DNA of 40,696 nucleotides from Vagococcus salmoninarum (GTDB lineage Bacteria; Bacillota; Bacilli; Lactobacillales; Vagococcaceae): NCBI RefSeq assembly GCF_003987495.1, contig NZ_NGJU01000024.1, positions 1-40,696 on the forward strand. Direction: 5' to 3'. Below, in pieces: positions 1-12,166 of the stretch. Below the pieces are notes generated by a model. It was not told the DNA's origin. It saw only the letters and a program-made list of their open reading frames with translations, and made no database searches. Position 1 is the stretch's first letter. The number at the start of each line of letters is the position of its first letter. Made by a program: the position numbers and the translations under genes.

Positions 1-40
1 GACTGACACCTCAAAAATATTACGAAACATTCAAAGTATA

Positions 41-76
41 AAAAAGATGATCCCCAAATTTTGGGAATCATCTTTA
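41..76 (-). terminator. Rho-independent terminator after arcR
   Basis: Read on the minus strand, a 9-bp outer stem (43-51 with 67-75) and a 5-bp inner stem (53-57 with 61-65), separated by one mismatch, are followed by a run of T at 41-45. It lies about 70 bases past the arcR stop and should end the arc operon transcript. A run of T also follows the stem in the other orientation less clearly, so it may be partly bidirectional. Confidence 0.8.
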
Positions 77-147
77 CACAATTCATACCACTTTTTTTAT
101 TATGTCCTTGACATGGGGTACACTTTACCACTGGAACTGCCGCCTTT

Positions 148-849
148 TTAATTTACTTTTTGAAAATAGCTAGGATCAAGAATCACAAATTTTTTATACT
201 GATACGTGATCTTTTTTTTAGCTTTCAACTCTTTTAAAATTTTCCCTGCAGTTTCTCGACTCGTACCACTTAAATAAGCAATTTCTTTTATTGTTAAAGG
301 ATAAGGTAAGGCAATTTCTTGGGAATTAAGAGGTTCACCTAACTTAGTCATTAACATCTCTAGAGTTTGTTTAACTCGTAAGTTCCCACTTGAAGTTAAA
401 CTACTCTTTAACCGTTTCTCATGTTCCATCAATAACTCTGACAGTTTTTTTAATAATGTCAAAACCGATTGAGGGTTATTGCGAAGAATTTCCTCAAACA
501 AAGCCATAGGGAAATAAAGTAACTCTATTTCCGACAAGGCAATCGCCCTGTAATGATAACTTTCATTTACGAAAATGCCACTTAAAGGAAATAACTCTGG
601 TCCTTTTAAGTAATTAAAGTAATTGTAACTTCCTTCGAAATCAAAACGTTCAATCCGAATTCCCCCACTTAGTAAGAAGTACATCTTTTCTCTTTTATCT
701 CCTTCATCAAATAAAACCTGACCTTTATTGTAAGTACGAATGTAAGCATGGGCGATTAAAACATTAAGCTCCTCTGCCGTTAATAATTTAAACAAGTCAT
801 GACTTAACAAAGCGTTTTTCTTTTCAATCTCAAGTTGTCTTTTATCCAC
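148..849 (-). CDS. arcR: ArcR, Crp/Fnr-family regulator of the arginine deiminase operon
   Basis: This 233-residue protein has the layout of Crp/Fnr regulators: an N-terminal cyclic-nucleotide-binding-like beta domain (about residues 15-130), a long dimer helix (about 130-155), and a C-terminal winged helix-turn-helix (about 175-220) with the motif TIKEIAYLSGTSRETAGKIL. It has no N-terminal cysteine cluster, so it is not an oxygen-sensing iron-sulfur Fnr. The start is a GTG with AGGTG about 9 bases upstream. It is the last gene of the arc operon, 53 bases after arcC, and ArcR proteins of enterococci and bacilli activate arc genes when oxygen is low or arginine is present. The ligand cannot be told from the sequence. 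The name rests on family plus context. Confidence 0.85.
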   Translation of the reverse strand: MDKRQLEIEKKNALLSHDLFKLLTAEELNVLIAHAYIRTYNKGQVLFDEGDKREKMYFLLSGGIRIERFDFEGSYNYFNYLKGPELFPLSGIFVNESYHYRAIALSEIELLYFPMALFEEILRNNPQSVLTLLKKLSELLMEHEKRLKSSLTSSGNLRVKQTLEMLMTKLGEPLNSQEIALPYPLTIKEIAYLSGTSRETAGKILKELKAKKKITYQYKKFVILDPSYFQKVN

Positions 850-902
850 TTAGCCATGCACCTACTTTCACTTTCAGGCTAATACACCCCTTGACTAAAG
901 GC

Positions 903-1847
903 CTAATTACTTGAAATCAACGTTCCACTTTCACCTTTAAGGGCTGGCTGAAGATTATCCAAGGAAGTAATTATTCCTTGGCCTTGAGGATTTTCTTGCA
1001 AGAAATTAATAACAGCTGCTACTTTCGGTTCCATGCTCCCACTAGCAAAATGCCCCTCTGCCTGATACTTTACTAACTCTGACAGCGTGACTTTTCCTAG
1101 TTGCTGCTGATTTTCTTGTAAGTAATTTAAGTAAACATGGCTGACATTCGTTAATATGACTAAGCGATCAACAGCTAAGTCGGAAGCTAACTTTTGAGAA
1201 GACAAGTCTTTATCAATGACCGCCTCAACCCCTTCTAAGCCTTCTGCACTATTAATAACTGGAATGCCACCACCACCTAAAACGATTGGAACAACTTCTT
1301 GGTTCATCAATTGACGAATGACTGGCCCTTCAATTATTTCTAGAGGCTGTGGCGAAGGGACTACTCGGCGCCAGCCTTTGTTAGGTTGTTCTTTAAAGAC
1401 TACTTTTTCTTTCGCCATCTCTTTTAAAGCTTCTTCTTTTGAGATAAACGGACCAATCGGTTTTGTTGGCTTTTGAAATGCTGGATCAGTGGCTGCCACA
1501 AGGACTTGAGTTAAAGATGTTAGAGCTTTAAGTGGCAAGCCTTCCTTGATGAGCTCCCTCGTTAAATTTCTTTGTAACCAGTAACCGATACTCCCTTGAG
1601 TCATGGCTACACAACTGTCTATCGGTAAAGCCGGGTTCTCTTGACTAGGCCTAGCTAGTTGTTGGAGATGTAAGTTCCCAACTTGGGGACCATTCCCGTG
1701 AGTAATGACTAGTTGAAAACCAGCCTTTATCAAGGGAATTAATTGCTTCACAGTCTCTTGAACGACTTGATTTTGGCCCTCAGCACTCGGGTCCCCTTTT
1801 AAAATACCATTGCCACCTAAGGCAATCAGGATTTTCTGATGATTCAT
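903..1847 (-). CDS. arcC: Carbamate kinase ArcC
   Basis: Carbamate kinase transfers phosphate from carbamoyl phosphate to ADP, giving ATP plus ammonia and CO2; it is the energy-yielding last step of the arginine deiminase pathway in the cytoplasm. The 314-residue length is normal. It has the amino acid kinase fold with the N-terminal IALGGNGIL loop (8-16), the HGNGPQVGN motif (50-58) and VIDKDLSSQKLA in the second half for nucleotide binding. A strong GGAGGG site precedes the ATG. It sits between arcD and arcR, giving the order arcA-B-D-C-R. All key loops look intact. Confidence 0.95.
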   Translation of the reverse strand: MNHQKILIALGGNGILKGDPSAEGQNQVVQETVKQLIPLIKAGFQLVITHGNGPQVGNLHLQQLARPSQENPALPIDSCVAMTQGSIGYWLQRNLTRELIKEGLPLKALTSLTQVLVAATDPAFQKPTKPIGPFISKEEALKEMAKEKVVFKEQPNKGWRRVVPSPQPLEIIEGPVIRQLMNQEVVPIVLGGGGIPVINSAEGLEGVEAVIDKDLSSQKLASDLAVDRLVILTNVSHVYLNYLQENQQQLGKVTLSELVKYQAEGHFASGSMEPKVAAVINFLQENPQGQGIITSLDNLQPALKGESGTLISSN

Positions 1848-1871
1848 CGACTTGCCCTCCTTTTTCTTCCC

Positions 1872-3308
1872 TTATAAAATAGTTACGTCTAATTTACCGA
1901 TTATCATTTGATAAATACAAAAGATAAACAATAAAATAATTCCGAAGGCACTTACAGCTTCGCCTTTTGTAAACAATCGCTGACGATTTTCCTTTTGAAC
2001 CCAAGCAAATAAAATAATCCCTGGTCCATAAAGCAGCATCGTTAATAAAAAGTAATCCATGCCTCCAGCATAAATCAACCAGAGACCGTAAAGGCTAGTT
2101 AAGGCTCCTAACAAAATGTTTTTTTGGCGACTATGGTCATCTTCAGCTAATGAATATTTTAATTGGTAAAACCCTGTAAAGGCGTAGGGAATTAAGATCG
2201 CCGATGAGGCCAAAGAAAAGGCTAAGCGGTAGGCACTGTCATTAATTAAAAAACTAAACAAAAACAATTGGATTAAACCATTTGTAAAGAACAAGGAATT
2301 AACAGGGGCCCCTTGCTGATTTTCCTTTTTGAAAAAAGCTGGAAACGCCCCTTGTTTCGCTGCTTGATAAGGCAGTTCTGCTGCAAACATCGTCCAAGCT
2401 AACCAGGCTCCTAAAACTGAGATGATGACCCCTATATTAATAACTACCGCCCCCCATTTACCAACGACTTCTTCTAGTAGATAAGCCATGGCTGGTTGGG
2501 GTAGTTCTGCTAAATCACTTCTTAACATTACCCCCATAGATAAGATAGTAATTAATAAATAGATGCTAATAACTGTCACTAAGCCGAGAATCGTTGCTTT
2601 CCCCACATCTTTTTTATTTTTCGCTCGACCTGAAAAAACAACGGCTCCCTCAATCCCAATAAAAACCCAAACCGTTACTAACATCGTTCCTTTGACTTGC
2701 TCTAATAAACTACTAAATTCAAAATTACCAGAAAGGGTGCCCCAAACGTCCGCTGTAAAAATATTCAGTTTAAAAGCTAATAATAAGCTGACTAAAAAAA
2801 TAAACAGAGGCACTAGCTTACCAATCGTGACAATGATATTAATATAAGAAGCTGTTTCAACCCCTTTTAAAATCAAACAATGGACTAGCCATAACATGAT
2901 CGATGCACCGATGACCGAAGCTAAGTTTTGACCTTCCCCAAAGACTGGAAAAAAATAACCAACAGAGCTAAACAACAAGGTGCCATAAGCTACATTCCCT
3001 AATAAGGCTGACAACCAATACCCCCACACTGCATTGAAGCCCACAAACTTCCCAAAGCCAGCTTGGGCGTAACTATAAATTCCCGCATCTAAATCCGGTC
3101 GTTTTGCTAATAAATTTTGAAAACAAAATGCTAACATTCCCATACCTAATCCAGTAATAAGCCAACCGACAATCACACTTCCAAGGGAAGCTTCTTGTGC
3201 CATGTCACTCATTAAGTTAAAAATACCGCCGCCAATAATTGAGCCAACAACAAGAGCTACTAATGAGACTAAGCCTAATTTTTTTTGAGTGGTTCCCTTC
3301 TCTGCCAT
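1872..3308 (-). CDS. arcD: Arginine/ornithine antiporter ArcD (APC superfamily)
   Basis: This membrane protein of 478 residues has about 12 to 13 predicted hydrophobic segments and the APC-superfamily first-helix motif GSIIGGGIF (22-30). APC-type ArcD exchangers bring in arginine and export ornithine without net energy cost, so the pathway can run on external arginine. The segment around GVETASYI and the VWVFIGIEGAVVFSGRAK motif match basic amino acid/polyamine antiporters. AAGGAGG lies just upstream of the ATG. It follows arcB by 39 bases in the operon. A related antiporter specificity such as lysine/cadaverine is excluded mainly by context. Confidence 0.9.
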   Translation of the reverse strand: MAEKGTTQKKLGLVSLVALVVGSIIGGGIFNLMSDMAQEASLGSVIVGWLITGLGMGMLAFCFQNLLAKRPDLDAGIYSYAQAGFGKFVGFNAVWGYWLSALLGNVAYGTLLFSSVGYFFPVFGEGQNLASVIGASIMLWLVHCLILKGVETASYINIIVTIGKLVPLFIFLVSLLLAFKLNIFTADVWGTLSGNFEFSSLLEQVKGTMLVTVWVFIGIEGAVVFSGRAKNKKDVGKATILGLVTVISIYLLITILSMGVMLRSDLAELPQPAMAYLLEEVVGKWGAVVINIGVIISVLGAWLAWTMFAAELPYQAAKQGAFPAFFKKENQQGAPVNSLFFTNGLIQLFLFSFLINDSAYRLAFSLASSAILIPYAFTGFYQLKYSLAEDDHSRQKNILLGALTSLYGLWLIYAGGMDYFLLTMLLYGPGIILFAWVQKENRQRLFTKGEAVSAFGIILLFIFCIYQMIIGKLDVTIL

Positions 3309-3347
3309 TTCTTGACCTCCTTAACAAGGTTCTAATGTGACTAATTG

Positions 3348-4364
3348 TTAAAGCTCGGGAATAAATAAGTGACCTAATGTTGCTGCCATCACACTTTTAA
3401 TTGAGTGCATGCGATTTTCAGCTTGTTGAAATTGACGACCAAAATGACTATTAAAAATATCATCACTTATTTCCATCTCTGACAACCCATATTTCTCTTT
3501 GATTTCCTGGCCATAAGCCGTTTCAGTATTATGAAAGGCTGGTAGACAATGTAGCACAATGACTTGAGGGTTATTCGTCAAATTAACCATTTGGCGATTG
3601 ATTTGGTAGTCTTGAAGTAAAGTAAGCCGGTCATTTATCTTGTCTTCTTCCCCCATGGAAAACCAAACATCAGTGTATAACACATCTGCCCCGTTAACAG
3701 TTGGTTCGATGTCGGCTGAGATTGTCACTTGACTACCGGATTCTTTAGCAAAACTCTCTGCTAACTCACGGATTTCCCCAGTTGGTTGAAGGGCGGCTGG
3801 CGCACAAATACTAACATTAACCCCTAAGATTGCCCCAGTCACTAATAAACTACTGGCCACGTTATTCCGACCATCCCCAAGGTAAACTAAGTTAATCCCT
3901 TCTAAATAGCCGAAGTTTTCTTTAATCGTTAAATAATCAGCTAGCATTTGAGTCGGGTGCCAATCATCAGTTAAACCGTTCCAAACTGGTACGCCGGCAT
4001 AACTAGCTAATTCTTCCGCATGGCCTTGGCTAAATCCTCGAAATTCAATCCCATCAAACATGCTCCCTAAGACTTTTGCCGTGTCTTTGACTGATTCTTT
4101 TTTACCAAGTTGAATGTCATTTTTACCTAAGTATTCAGGATGGGCCCCTAAATCAATCGCTGCTGTCGTAAAAGCTGCTCGGGTTCTAGTGGAAGCCTTT
4201 TCAAAAAGTAGGACGATATTTTTACCTTTTAAATACTGGTGGGGTAGCCCCGCTTTTTTTAACTCTTTTAAATGGGCTGAGAAATCGATCAAATATTCTA
4301 ATTCTGCCTTACTAAAATCTTTTTCCGCTAAAAAACTTCTTCCTTGAAAATGTTGATTCATCAT
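3348..4364 (-). CDS. arcB: Catabolic ornithine carbamoyltransferase ArcB
   Basis: ArcB phosphorolyses citrulline to ornithine and carbamoyl phosphate, the second step of the arginine deiminase pathway. The 338-residue protein carries the carbamoyl-phosphate-binding STRTR motif (58-62), the HPTQMLAD motif in the middle and the ornithine-site HCLPAF motif near residue 272, all intact. The context between arcA and arcD marks it as the catabolic rather than the biosynthetic enzyme. Two adjacent ATG codons could start it; the AAAGGAG site fits either one. The gap to arcA is 21 bases, consistent with co-transcription. Confidence 0.95.
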   Translation of the reverse strand: MMNQHFQGRSFLAEKDFSKAELEYLIDFSAHLKELKKAGLPHQYLKGKNIVLLFEKASTRTRAAFTTAAIDLGAHPEYLGKNDIQLGKKESVKDTAKVLGSMFDGIEFRGFSQGHAEELASYAGVPVWNGLTDDWHPTQMLADYLTIKENFGYLEGINLVYLGDGRNNVASSLLVTGAILGVNVSICAPAALQPTGEIRELAESFAKESGSQVTISADIEPTVNGADVLYTDVWFSMGEEDKINDRLTLLQDYQINRQMVNLTNNPQVIVLHCLPAFHNTETAYGQEIKEKYGLSEMEISDDIFNSHFGRQFQQAENRMHSIKSVMAATLGHLFIPEL

Positions 4365-4385
4365 TTCACTCCTTTAACTTGCTCC

Positions 4386-5620
4386 TTAAGTGACAGACAT
4401 TGGCTCACGGTGTAAAGGCATACTCATACAGCGGGGACCGCCACGTCCTCGGGAAAGTTCTCCTGAAGGGATTTCCAAAACTTTAACACCGACACTCCGT
4501 AAAAGGTTATTAGTAACATAATTCCGATCATAAGTAATCACTATCCCTGGGGCAATTGCTAAAGTATTTGAGCCATCGTTCCACTGTTCCCGGGGACCAG
4601 CAATAGGATCACCACCGCCACAAGGAACGAGAACGAGCTCACTCAAGCCTAAGACCCTTTTTAATAACTGTTGTAAATCACGTTCAGAAGTAATTTTAAC
4701 TCCTGGGGCTTCAATAGTTGGTTCGAGTAAATAACAATCAATCTCCCCGTTCTGAGATAAAATATCTGGATGAATCGTAAACTTATCTACATCAACCATC
4801 GTAAAGACAGTATCTAAGTGCATCATTGCTCGTTGGTTAGGAATTTTGATAGCAATGATTTTCTCCACCCCTTCTTTCTTGGCAAATAACTTTTTAGCTA
4901 AAGCTTCTACCCCTTGAGCTGAGGTTCGTTGGGAAATTCCCACAGCGATAACTTTTTCATTTAAAATTAAAATATCACCACCTTCGATTAAAGATTGACT
5001 GTTAATCTGGTCGTACACTAAGATATCAAAAAAACTGGATGTGCGGTCATCACTAGTTTGATAAAGAGACTTTCTCGTCGTCGCGCCGTAAAGGTCATGC
5101 GATTAACTACTACGCCGTCACCGATGACTGCCCCTGGGTCCCGAGTAAAGTATAAATTAGGTAAGGGGTCTAACAAGAAGGGATAATCCTTTGACTGACT
5201 GTAATCTGCTAATTGTAACTTGCCTAAGTTCAGTTCTTCCTTGCGAATGCCAGACATCAGCTTTTCGATAGTTTCTTCCAAACTTAAACTTAATAAATAC
5301 TCTGTCAACGCCTCTCGTAAGTTAGTCGAACTGAGCTGGGCCAAACTTAACATCTCTTGGACAAAACTCAAGATTCCTTGGTTACTTTTCAAGGCTTCTA
5401 AAACTAGTTCCTCTAGATAGAGAACTTCCGTGCCATTTTCCTGTAGGACTGTTGCAAAAGTGTCGTGTTCTGTCTGAATGACTGGCAAATATGGGATATC
5501 ATCAAATAACAATCGTTCCATAAATTCTGGAATAATGTTTTCAACTTCTCTGCCTGGTCGTTTTAACAAAACGGTCTTGAGTTTGCCGATTTCCGAGTTA
5601 ACTGTCACAATTTTTTTCAT
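4386..5620 (-). pseudogene. arcA: Arginine deiminase ArcA, interrupted by a one-base frameshift
   Basis: Arginine deiminase hydrolyses arginine to citrulline and ammonia. The first frame (5620 to 5018) holds the N-terminal half up to [14 protein letters not shown] and HPVF, then stops. The second frame (from about 5030 to 4386) continues in perfect family register with SIEGGD-like [32 protein letters not shown] and the catalytic cysteine in [11 protein letters not shown]. Joined, they give about 410 residues, the normal family length. The break lies at seven consecutive T (minus strand) at 5028-5034; eight would restore the frame. All catalytic motifs are otherwise intact, so a recent mutation, an assembly error in a homopolymer, or recoding are all possible. 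It is the first gene of the arc operon, with AAGGGGG before the ATG. Confidence 0.9.
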
Positions 5621-5682
5621 AACGTCCCCCTTAAAATCTTTTACTTTCCTCTATCATACCGACTAAATTAAAACTTTTATTT

Positions 5683-5809
5683 GAAAAACTTCTCTTTTGA
5701 AAAGAAAAGTTTCTCTCATTATAAATAAAAATCGTATAATTATACTGATTTCTCTTTTTAATTATTTGTCGAACGAAAGTTAATCAATTTTTAGTTATTT
5801 TTATTCACA
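5683..5809 (-). promoter_or_regulatory. arcA upstream control region with palindromes
   Basis: About 190 non-coding bases precede arcA. They contain a perfect 12-base palindrome (GTATAATTATAC, 5734-5745) that includes TATAAT on both strands and could be both a -10 box and an operator, in the style of ArgR boxes. A near-perfect 16-base inverted repeat is centred at 5699 (arms 5683-5698 and 5700-5715, two mismatches), inside the likely leader. At 5793-5809, minus strand, TGTGAATAAAAATAACT carries one good Crp-type half site, a possible ArcR site. TCGACA (5767-5772) could be a -35 box but stands 22 bases from the TATAAT, which is too far. The promoter assignment is therefore tentative. Confidence 0.4.
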
Positions 5810-5818
5810 CTTTTCGGC

Positions 5819-5851
5819 AAAAAAAAGAGGCATGACTCTCGTCACACCTCT
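5819..5851 (-). terminator. Rho-independent terminator after polC
   Basis: On the minus strand an 11-bp stem with two G-T pairs (5826-5836 with 5841-5851) and a four-base loop is followed by seven T at 5819-5825. It begins 26 bases after the polC stop and separates polC from the arc operon. Confidence 0.9.
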
Positions 5852-5876
5852 CTGTCGCTATTTTCTCACAAACATC

Positions 5877-8800
5877 TTACAACATGTCGAATAATGACAA
5901 TTGGTTTTCATCTGGTAAACCATCTAAAACACCGTTTTCCGTCATATATTCAATCAAAGTTTTTGAGACTTTGCCTCGTGTTGCCACATCTTCTTTTGAA
6001 AGAAATTCTCTTTCTTCCCGAGCGATAATAATTTGTTTCGCCACGTTTTGCCCTAAACTTGGGACTGCTCTAAATGGGGCAATTAACGTATTACCCTCAA
6101 TCACAAAGTTTTCTGCATCGGACTTATAAAGATCAATCATACTAAAGTTATACCCACGTTCAATCATTTCATTACATAGTTCAAGGACTGTCAGTAAGTT
6201 TTTCTCTTTAGCTGAAGACTCCATCCCTTTATCCATAATTTCTTTCATCCGCGCTTTAACAGCATCTTTCCCTTGTGCCATTGCCACTAAGTCAAAATCA
6301 TCGGCCCGAACGGAGAAGTAAGCGGCGTAATAAAGAATCGGATAGTAAACTTTAAAGTAGGCTACCCGCAAGGCCATTAACACGTAAGCGGTGGCATGGG
6401 CTTTCGGGAACATGTACTTGATTTTTAGACAAGAATCAATGTACCATTCAGCAATTCCAGCGGCTCGCATCTCGACTTGCCAATCATCAGGAATCCCTTT
6501 ACCTTTACGGACACTTTCCATAATGTTAAAGGCTAAGCCATCTTCTAAGCCGTTATGAATTAAATAAACCATAATGTCATCACGACAACCAATTACTTCT
6601 GCTAAGGTTTGTTTGCCTTTACGAATTAATTCTTCGGCATTGCCTAACCAAACGTCAGTCCCATGTGACAGTCCGGAAATTTGAACTAATTCTGCAAAGG
6701 TCGTTGGATGGGTTTGTTCTAACATTCCTCGGACGAACTTCGTACCGAACTCAGGAATCCCAAAGGAACCAGTCTTAGAATGAATTTGATCTGGTTCCAC
6801 TCCTAAAACTTGTGGACCAGAGAAGATCCGCATAACTTCTGGATCATCCGTTGGAATAGTTTTTGGATCAATCCCTGATAAATCTTGCAACATTCTAATA
6901 ACTGTCGGATCATCATGACCTAAAATATCTAATTTTAAGACGTTATCATGAATTGAGTGGAAATCAAAGTGAGTCGTCTTCCAATCAGCATTTTGATCAT
7001 CTGCTGGGTATTGGATCGGTGTAAAGTCATAAACATCCATATAATCGGGAATAACAATAATTCCCCCTGGGTGTTGACCAGTTGATCGCTTAACTCCAGT
7101 TGAGCCTTTCGCTAAGCGGTCAATTTCGGCATTACGTAAGTTCATATTGTTGTCACGTTCGTAGCCTTTAACGAAGCCGTAAGCTGTTTTATCAGCTACC
7201 GTTCCAATCGTTCCCGCTTTATACACGTACTCTTCTCCAAACAAGTCTTTCGTATAATCATGGGCTTTCGCTTGATAATCACCAGAGAAGTTTAAATCAA
7301 TATCGGGAACTTTATCCCCGTGGAACCCTAAGAACGTTTCAAAGGGAATGTCATGACCGTCTTTAAACAAACGCGCCTCACATTTTGGACACGCTTTTTC
7401 CGGTAAATCATAACCTGAACCGACGGAACCATCTTCAAAGAACTCTGAATATTGACAGACTGGACAACGATAATGAGGGGCTAAAGGATTAACTTCAGTA
7501 ATCCCAGTCATCGTCGCTGCAAAGCTGGAACCAACGGAACCCCGGGAACCAACTAAGTAACCATTTTCTAAACTCTTATGAACGAGTTTTTGGGAGATTA
7601 AGTAAATTACTGAGAAACCATTGCCAATAATACTATCTAATTCTTTTTTCAAACGTTTTTCAACAATCTCCGGTAAGGGGTCACCGTATAAGCGTTTCGC
7701 TTCGTTGTAACTTAAGTCGGTAATCTCTTGTTCCGCCCCTTCAATCTTCGGCGTGTATAGTTCCGTTTTAACTGGACTAATTTCATCAAACCAAGAAGAA
7801 ACTAACTGACTGTTATCGACAACAACTTTTTTAGCTAAGTCTTTGCCAAGAAAGGCAAACTCATCTAACATTTCATTTGTCGTTCTAAAGTGGACATCTG
7901 GTAAAGAGTGACGATTTAACGGATTGGCTCCACCCATTGAGTTAACTAAAATCTTCCGGTAAATGGCATCATTTTTATTAATGTAATGGACATTCCCAGT
8001 AGCAACGACAGGTTTGTTTAAGTCATCGCCAATTTTAACTAAGTTGCCAATAATTTCTTCTAAAGCGGCTTCGCTTTTTACAAGCTCTTGCTCAATTAAA
8101 TGGGCATAAACTGGTTTCGGCATAATTTCAATGTAGTCATAGAAAGCTGCCCGATTTTTGGCTTCTTCTAAGCCTTTTTGCATCATCGCTTCAAAGATTT
8201 CACCGTTATTACAGGCGGAACCAATGATTAAGCCTTCCCGTAATTTACTCAGTTGGGAACGGGGAATTCGTGGCACACGATAATAAAAATCAATGTTGGA
8301 CATTGAAATTAACTTAAAGAGATTTTTTAAACCGGCTTGGGTCGTTGCCATAATCGTGGCGTGGAAAGGTCGGGCCCGTTTGTAAGAGTCCCCTTCCCCT
8401 ACATGTTCGTTTAACTCATCGTGGTAGTGAATGTCATGCTCTTCTTGGGCCTTTTTAACGAAAATCCAACATAAGTGACCTGTTGTTTCAGAATCATAAA
8501 CCGCTCGGTGATGTTGTTCTAAGTTAACGCCGTATTTTTTAGCGATCGTATTTAAACGATGGCTCTTCCATTCTGGATGTAAGAAGCGGGACATCTCTAA
8601 GGTATCAATGACTGAGTTAGGTGCTTCGGGTATCTCATACTTACCATAACTAGTGTTCAAGAAGCCCATATCAAAACTGGCATTGTGGGCAACTAAAATA
8701 TCTTCCCCACAAAAATCTCGAAAGCGTCTCAAAACCTCTTCTTCAGACTTGGAATTTCGAACCATATCATCAGTAATCCCTGTTAAATTAATTGTTGTTT

Positions 8801-10214
8801 GGGAAAGGGGATGACCGGGATTAATAAATTCTTCAAACTGTTCAATCACATTCCCTTTATGCATCTTAACGGCAGCTAATTCAATAATTGAATCGTAAAC
8901 CGCCGAAAGTCCGGTAGTCTCCACGTCAAAAACCACATATGTGGCATCAGTTAATTCAATGTGCCGTGGGTTGTAAGCAATTGGTACGCCATCATCAACG
9001 ATGTTGGCTTCAATCCCGTAATGGATTTTAATGCCATGTTTTTTACCAGCACTGTGAGCGTCAGGGAAACTTTGAGCCCCTGCGTGATCGGTAATTGCCA
9101 CAGCTGGCATCCCCCATTTAGCCGCTTGAGTAACTAAATCAGTGGCACTACTAATGCCATCCATCGTACTCATATTCGTGTGTAAATGTAATTCCACTCG
9201 TTTTTGATCAGCTGGGGCAGTATCTTTCCGACCAGCCTTTTTAACTTCCATAAAGTCCCGAGCATTCATGACTAAGTCTTTCATGAAAGTATCTTCTTGG
9301 ACACTTCCTCGAACTTTCAGCCACATGCCCGCTTTAATTGCTGCGAAGACCGCTTCGTCTTGAGGGCCATTAGAGAACTTTTTAAAAGCAAACGATGAAG
9401 TGTAATCTGTTAATTTGACGACTAAAATTTGTCGACCTGAACGTAAGTCCCGAACATCCACATCAAAGATAAAGCCTTCAATAATGACACTCCGTTCCTC
9501 ATCAAGAATCGCACTCATCGGCATTACCGGTTCATCGTTATTAATTTGACGACCCATTTGAACAGGCCCTTCTAGGGCAACTGGATCATTTTTCTTCTTC
9601 TCTTTTAATTGTTCATTTTTTTCCATCGCTACGGCTGCTTCTTCCATCATCCGAGCTTGTTGTTCTTGTTGGCGCAAAGCGAAGGCTTCTTGGTTCGCAG
9701 CGGCTTTTTGTTCATTAACTAAGGGCTCGATTCTAAAACGGGGAAAGCCAAATTCTTGGTAAGCGACTTCCACTGCAGGTAAGTACTGTTGTCTTAAATA
9801 CTCGATGATCCCTTCATTATCAACTAATAAAGCAATCCGATCCCCATCGATATGAGGCAATTGATCTTTTAAAGCACCATTGACAATCGCTTTATTACAT
9901 TGGGCATTTTCAACTGCTAAAGCCCAATAATCTTGGAGTTCACGATCAGTAAACTTAGCTTCTGGCACAGTCACATACAATTTAATTCTTGCAATGGCTT
10001 CAAAAGCAGTTACTAACCGTGTGCCTATTAAGTGATATAAATTAAAAGGCAATATTTCTGGAAATTCTAAATGAAATTCCCATAGACGGCTTTGCTTATG
10101 GACAACAACTTTACTGACTTGCCCTTGTTTTAACAAAGGTTCAGCTTTTACAGAATCATCTAACTGCATTTGATCCATTAATTTTTGAAAAAGTTCTACT
10201 GGATTCAACGACAC
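5877..10214 (-). CDS. polC: DNA polymerase III alpha subunit, Gram-positive PolC type
   Basis: PolC is the main replicative polymerase of low-GC Gram-positives. The 1445-residue length is normal. In order there are an N-terminal domain (1-230), an OB fold (about 243-320), a PHP domain starting at [13 protein letters not shown] (341-353), an inserted DnaQ-type proofreading exonuclease with FDVETTG (429-435), the polymerase domain with four zinc-binding cysteines (917, 920, 942, 945) and catalytic acidic motif [10 protein letters not shown] (970-979), and a helix-hairpin-helix tail. The start is a GTG preceded by AAGGAGGG. It follows proS but has its own promoter (10369-10398) and a long structured leader. 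The exonuclease and polymerase acidic residues that I can see are intact. Confidence 0.98.
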   Translation of the reverse strand: MSLNPVELFQKLMDQMQLDDSVKAEPLLKQGQVSKVVVHKQSRLWEFHLEFPEILPFNLYHLIGTRLVTAFEAIARIKLYVTVPEAKFTDRELQDYWALAVENAQCNKAIVNGALKDQLPHIDGDRIALLVDNEGIIEYLRQQYLPAVEVAYQEFGFPRFRIEPLVNEQKAAANQEAFALRQQEQQARMMEEAAVAMEKNEQLKEKKKNDPVALEGPVQMGRQINNDEPVMPMSAILDEERSVIIEGFIFDVDVRDLRSGRQILVVKLTDYTSSFAFKKFSNGPQDEAVFAAIKAGMWLKVRGSVQEDTFMKDLVMNARDFMEVKKAGRKDTAPADQKRVELHLHTNMSTMDGISSATDLVTQAAKWGMPAVAITDHAGAQSFPDAHSAGKKHGIKIHYGIEANIVDDGVPIAYNPRHIELTDATYVVFDVETTGLSAVYDSIIELAAVKMHKGNVIEQFEEFINPGHPLSQTTINLTGITDDMVRNSKSEEEVLRRFRDFCGEDILVAHNASFDMGFLNTSYGKYEIPEAPNSVIDTLEMSRFLHPEWKSHRLNTIAKKYGVNLEQHHRAVYDSETTGHLCWIFVKKAQEEHDIHYHDELNEHVGEGDSYKRARPFHATIMATTQAGLKNLFKLISMSNIDFYYRVPRIPRSQLSKLREGLIIGSACNNGEIFEAMMQKGLEEAKNRAAFYDYIEIMPKPVYAHLIEQELVKSEAALEEIIGNLVKIGDDLNKPVVATGNVHYINKNDAIYRKILVNSMGGANPLNRHSLPDVHFRTTNEMLDEFAFLGKDLAKKVVVDNSQLVSSWFDEISPVKTELYTPKIEGAEQEITDLSYNEAKRLYGDPLPEIVEKRLKKELDSIIGNGFSVIYLISQKLVHKSLENGYLVGSRGSVGSSFAATMTGITEVNPLAPHYRCPVCQYSEFFEDGSVGSGYDLPEKACPKCEARLFKDGHDIPFETFLGFHGDKVPDIDLNFSGDYQAKAHDYTKDLFGEEYVYKAGTIGTVADKTAYGFVKGYERDNNMNLRNAEIDRLAKGSTGVKRSTGQHPGGIIVIPDYMDVYDFTPIQYPADDQNADWKTTHFDFHSIHDNVLKLDILGHDDPTVIRMLQDLSGIDPKTIPTDDPEVMRIFSGPQVLGVEPDQIHSKTGSFGIPEFGTKFVRGMLEQTHPTTFAELVQISGLSHGTDVWLGNAEELIRKGKQTLAEVIGCRDDIMVYLIHNGLEDGLAFNIMESVRKGKGIPDDWQVEMRAAGIAEWYIDSCLKIKYMFPKAHATAYVLMALRVAYFKVYYPILYYAAYFSVRADDFDLVAMAQGKDAVKARMKEIMDKGMESSAKEKNLLTVLELCNEMIERGYNFSMIDLYKSDAENFVIEGNTLIAPFRAVPSLGQNVAKQIIIAREEREFLSKEDVATRGKVSKTLIEYMTENGVLDGLPDENQLSLFDML

Positions 10215-10255
10215 ACGATTCCCTCCTTATTTCTTTACAAACGGCTATGTAGAAA

Positions 10256-10345
10256 AGCTGAACAAGTTTTCCTCTAACAATAAAATGACTGGCAGACGTT
10301 AATCTGCCGATAGTGACTTTATTATTAGATGGGACTTGTCCAGCT
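10256..10345 (-). ncRNA. Long imperfect stem-loop in the polC 5' leader
   Basis: The outer arms 10256-10267 and 10334-10345 pair over 12 bases with one G-T pair. Inside, 10270-10282 pairs with the TTTATTATTAGA segment with small bulges, and an apical hairpin has the arms GGCAGA and TCTGCC (10291-10308). The whole 90-base element lies between the polC promoter and its ribosome site. Only about four T follow the stem in the transcript, so it is a poor terminator. I do not recognise the RNA family; it may be an attenuator, a stability element or a protein-binding leader. Confidence 0.5.
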
Positions 10346-10368
10346 AGTTATTTGTCTGTCATAGCTTC

Positions 10369-10398
10369 ATTATACGCTTTCGCGCCTACTTTTTCCAA
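10369..10398 (-). promoter_or_regulatory. Predicted sigma-A promoter of polC
   Basis: On the minus strand TTGGAA (10393-10398) and a perfect TATAAT (10369-10374) are separated by 18 bases. The promoter lies just downstream of the proS stop codon at 10405 and would start transcription about 150 bases before polC, producing the structured leader. Confidence 0.6.
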
Positions 10399-10404
10399 TC
10401 AGAC

Positions 10405-12120
<1,716 letters not shown>

Positions 12121-12166
12121 TTATAAAAATCTCCTTTTCAAACCCTAACTTTTTCTATCTATTTAA

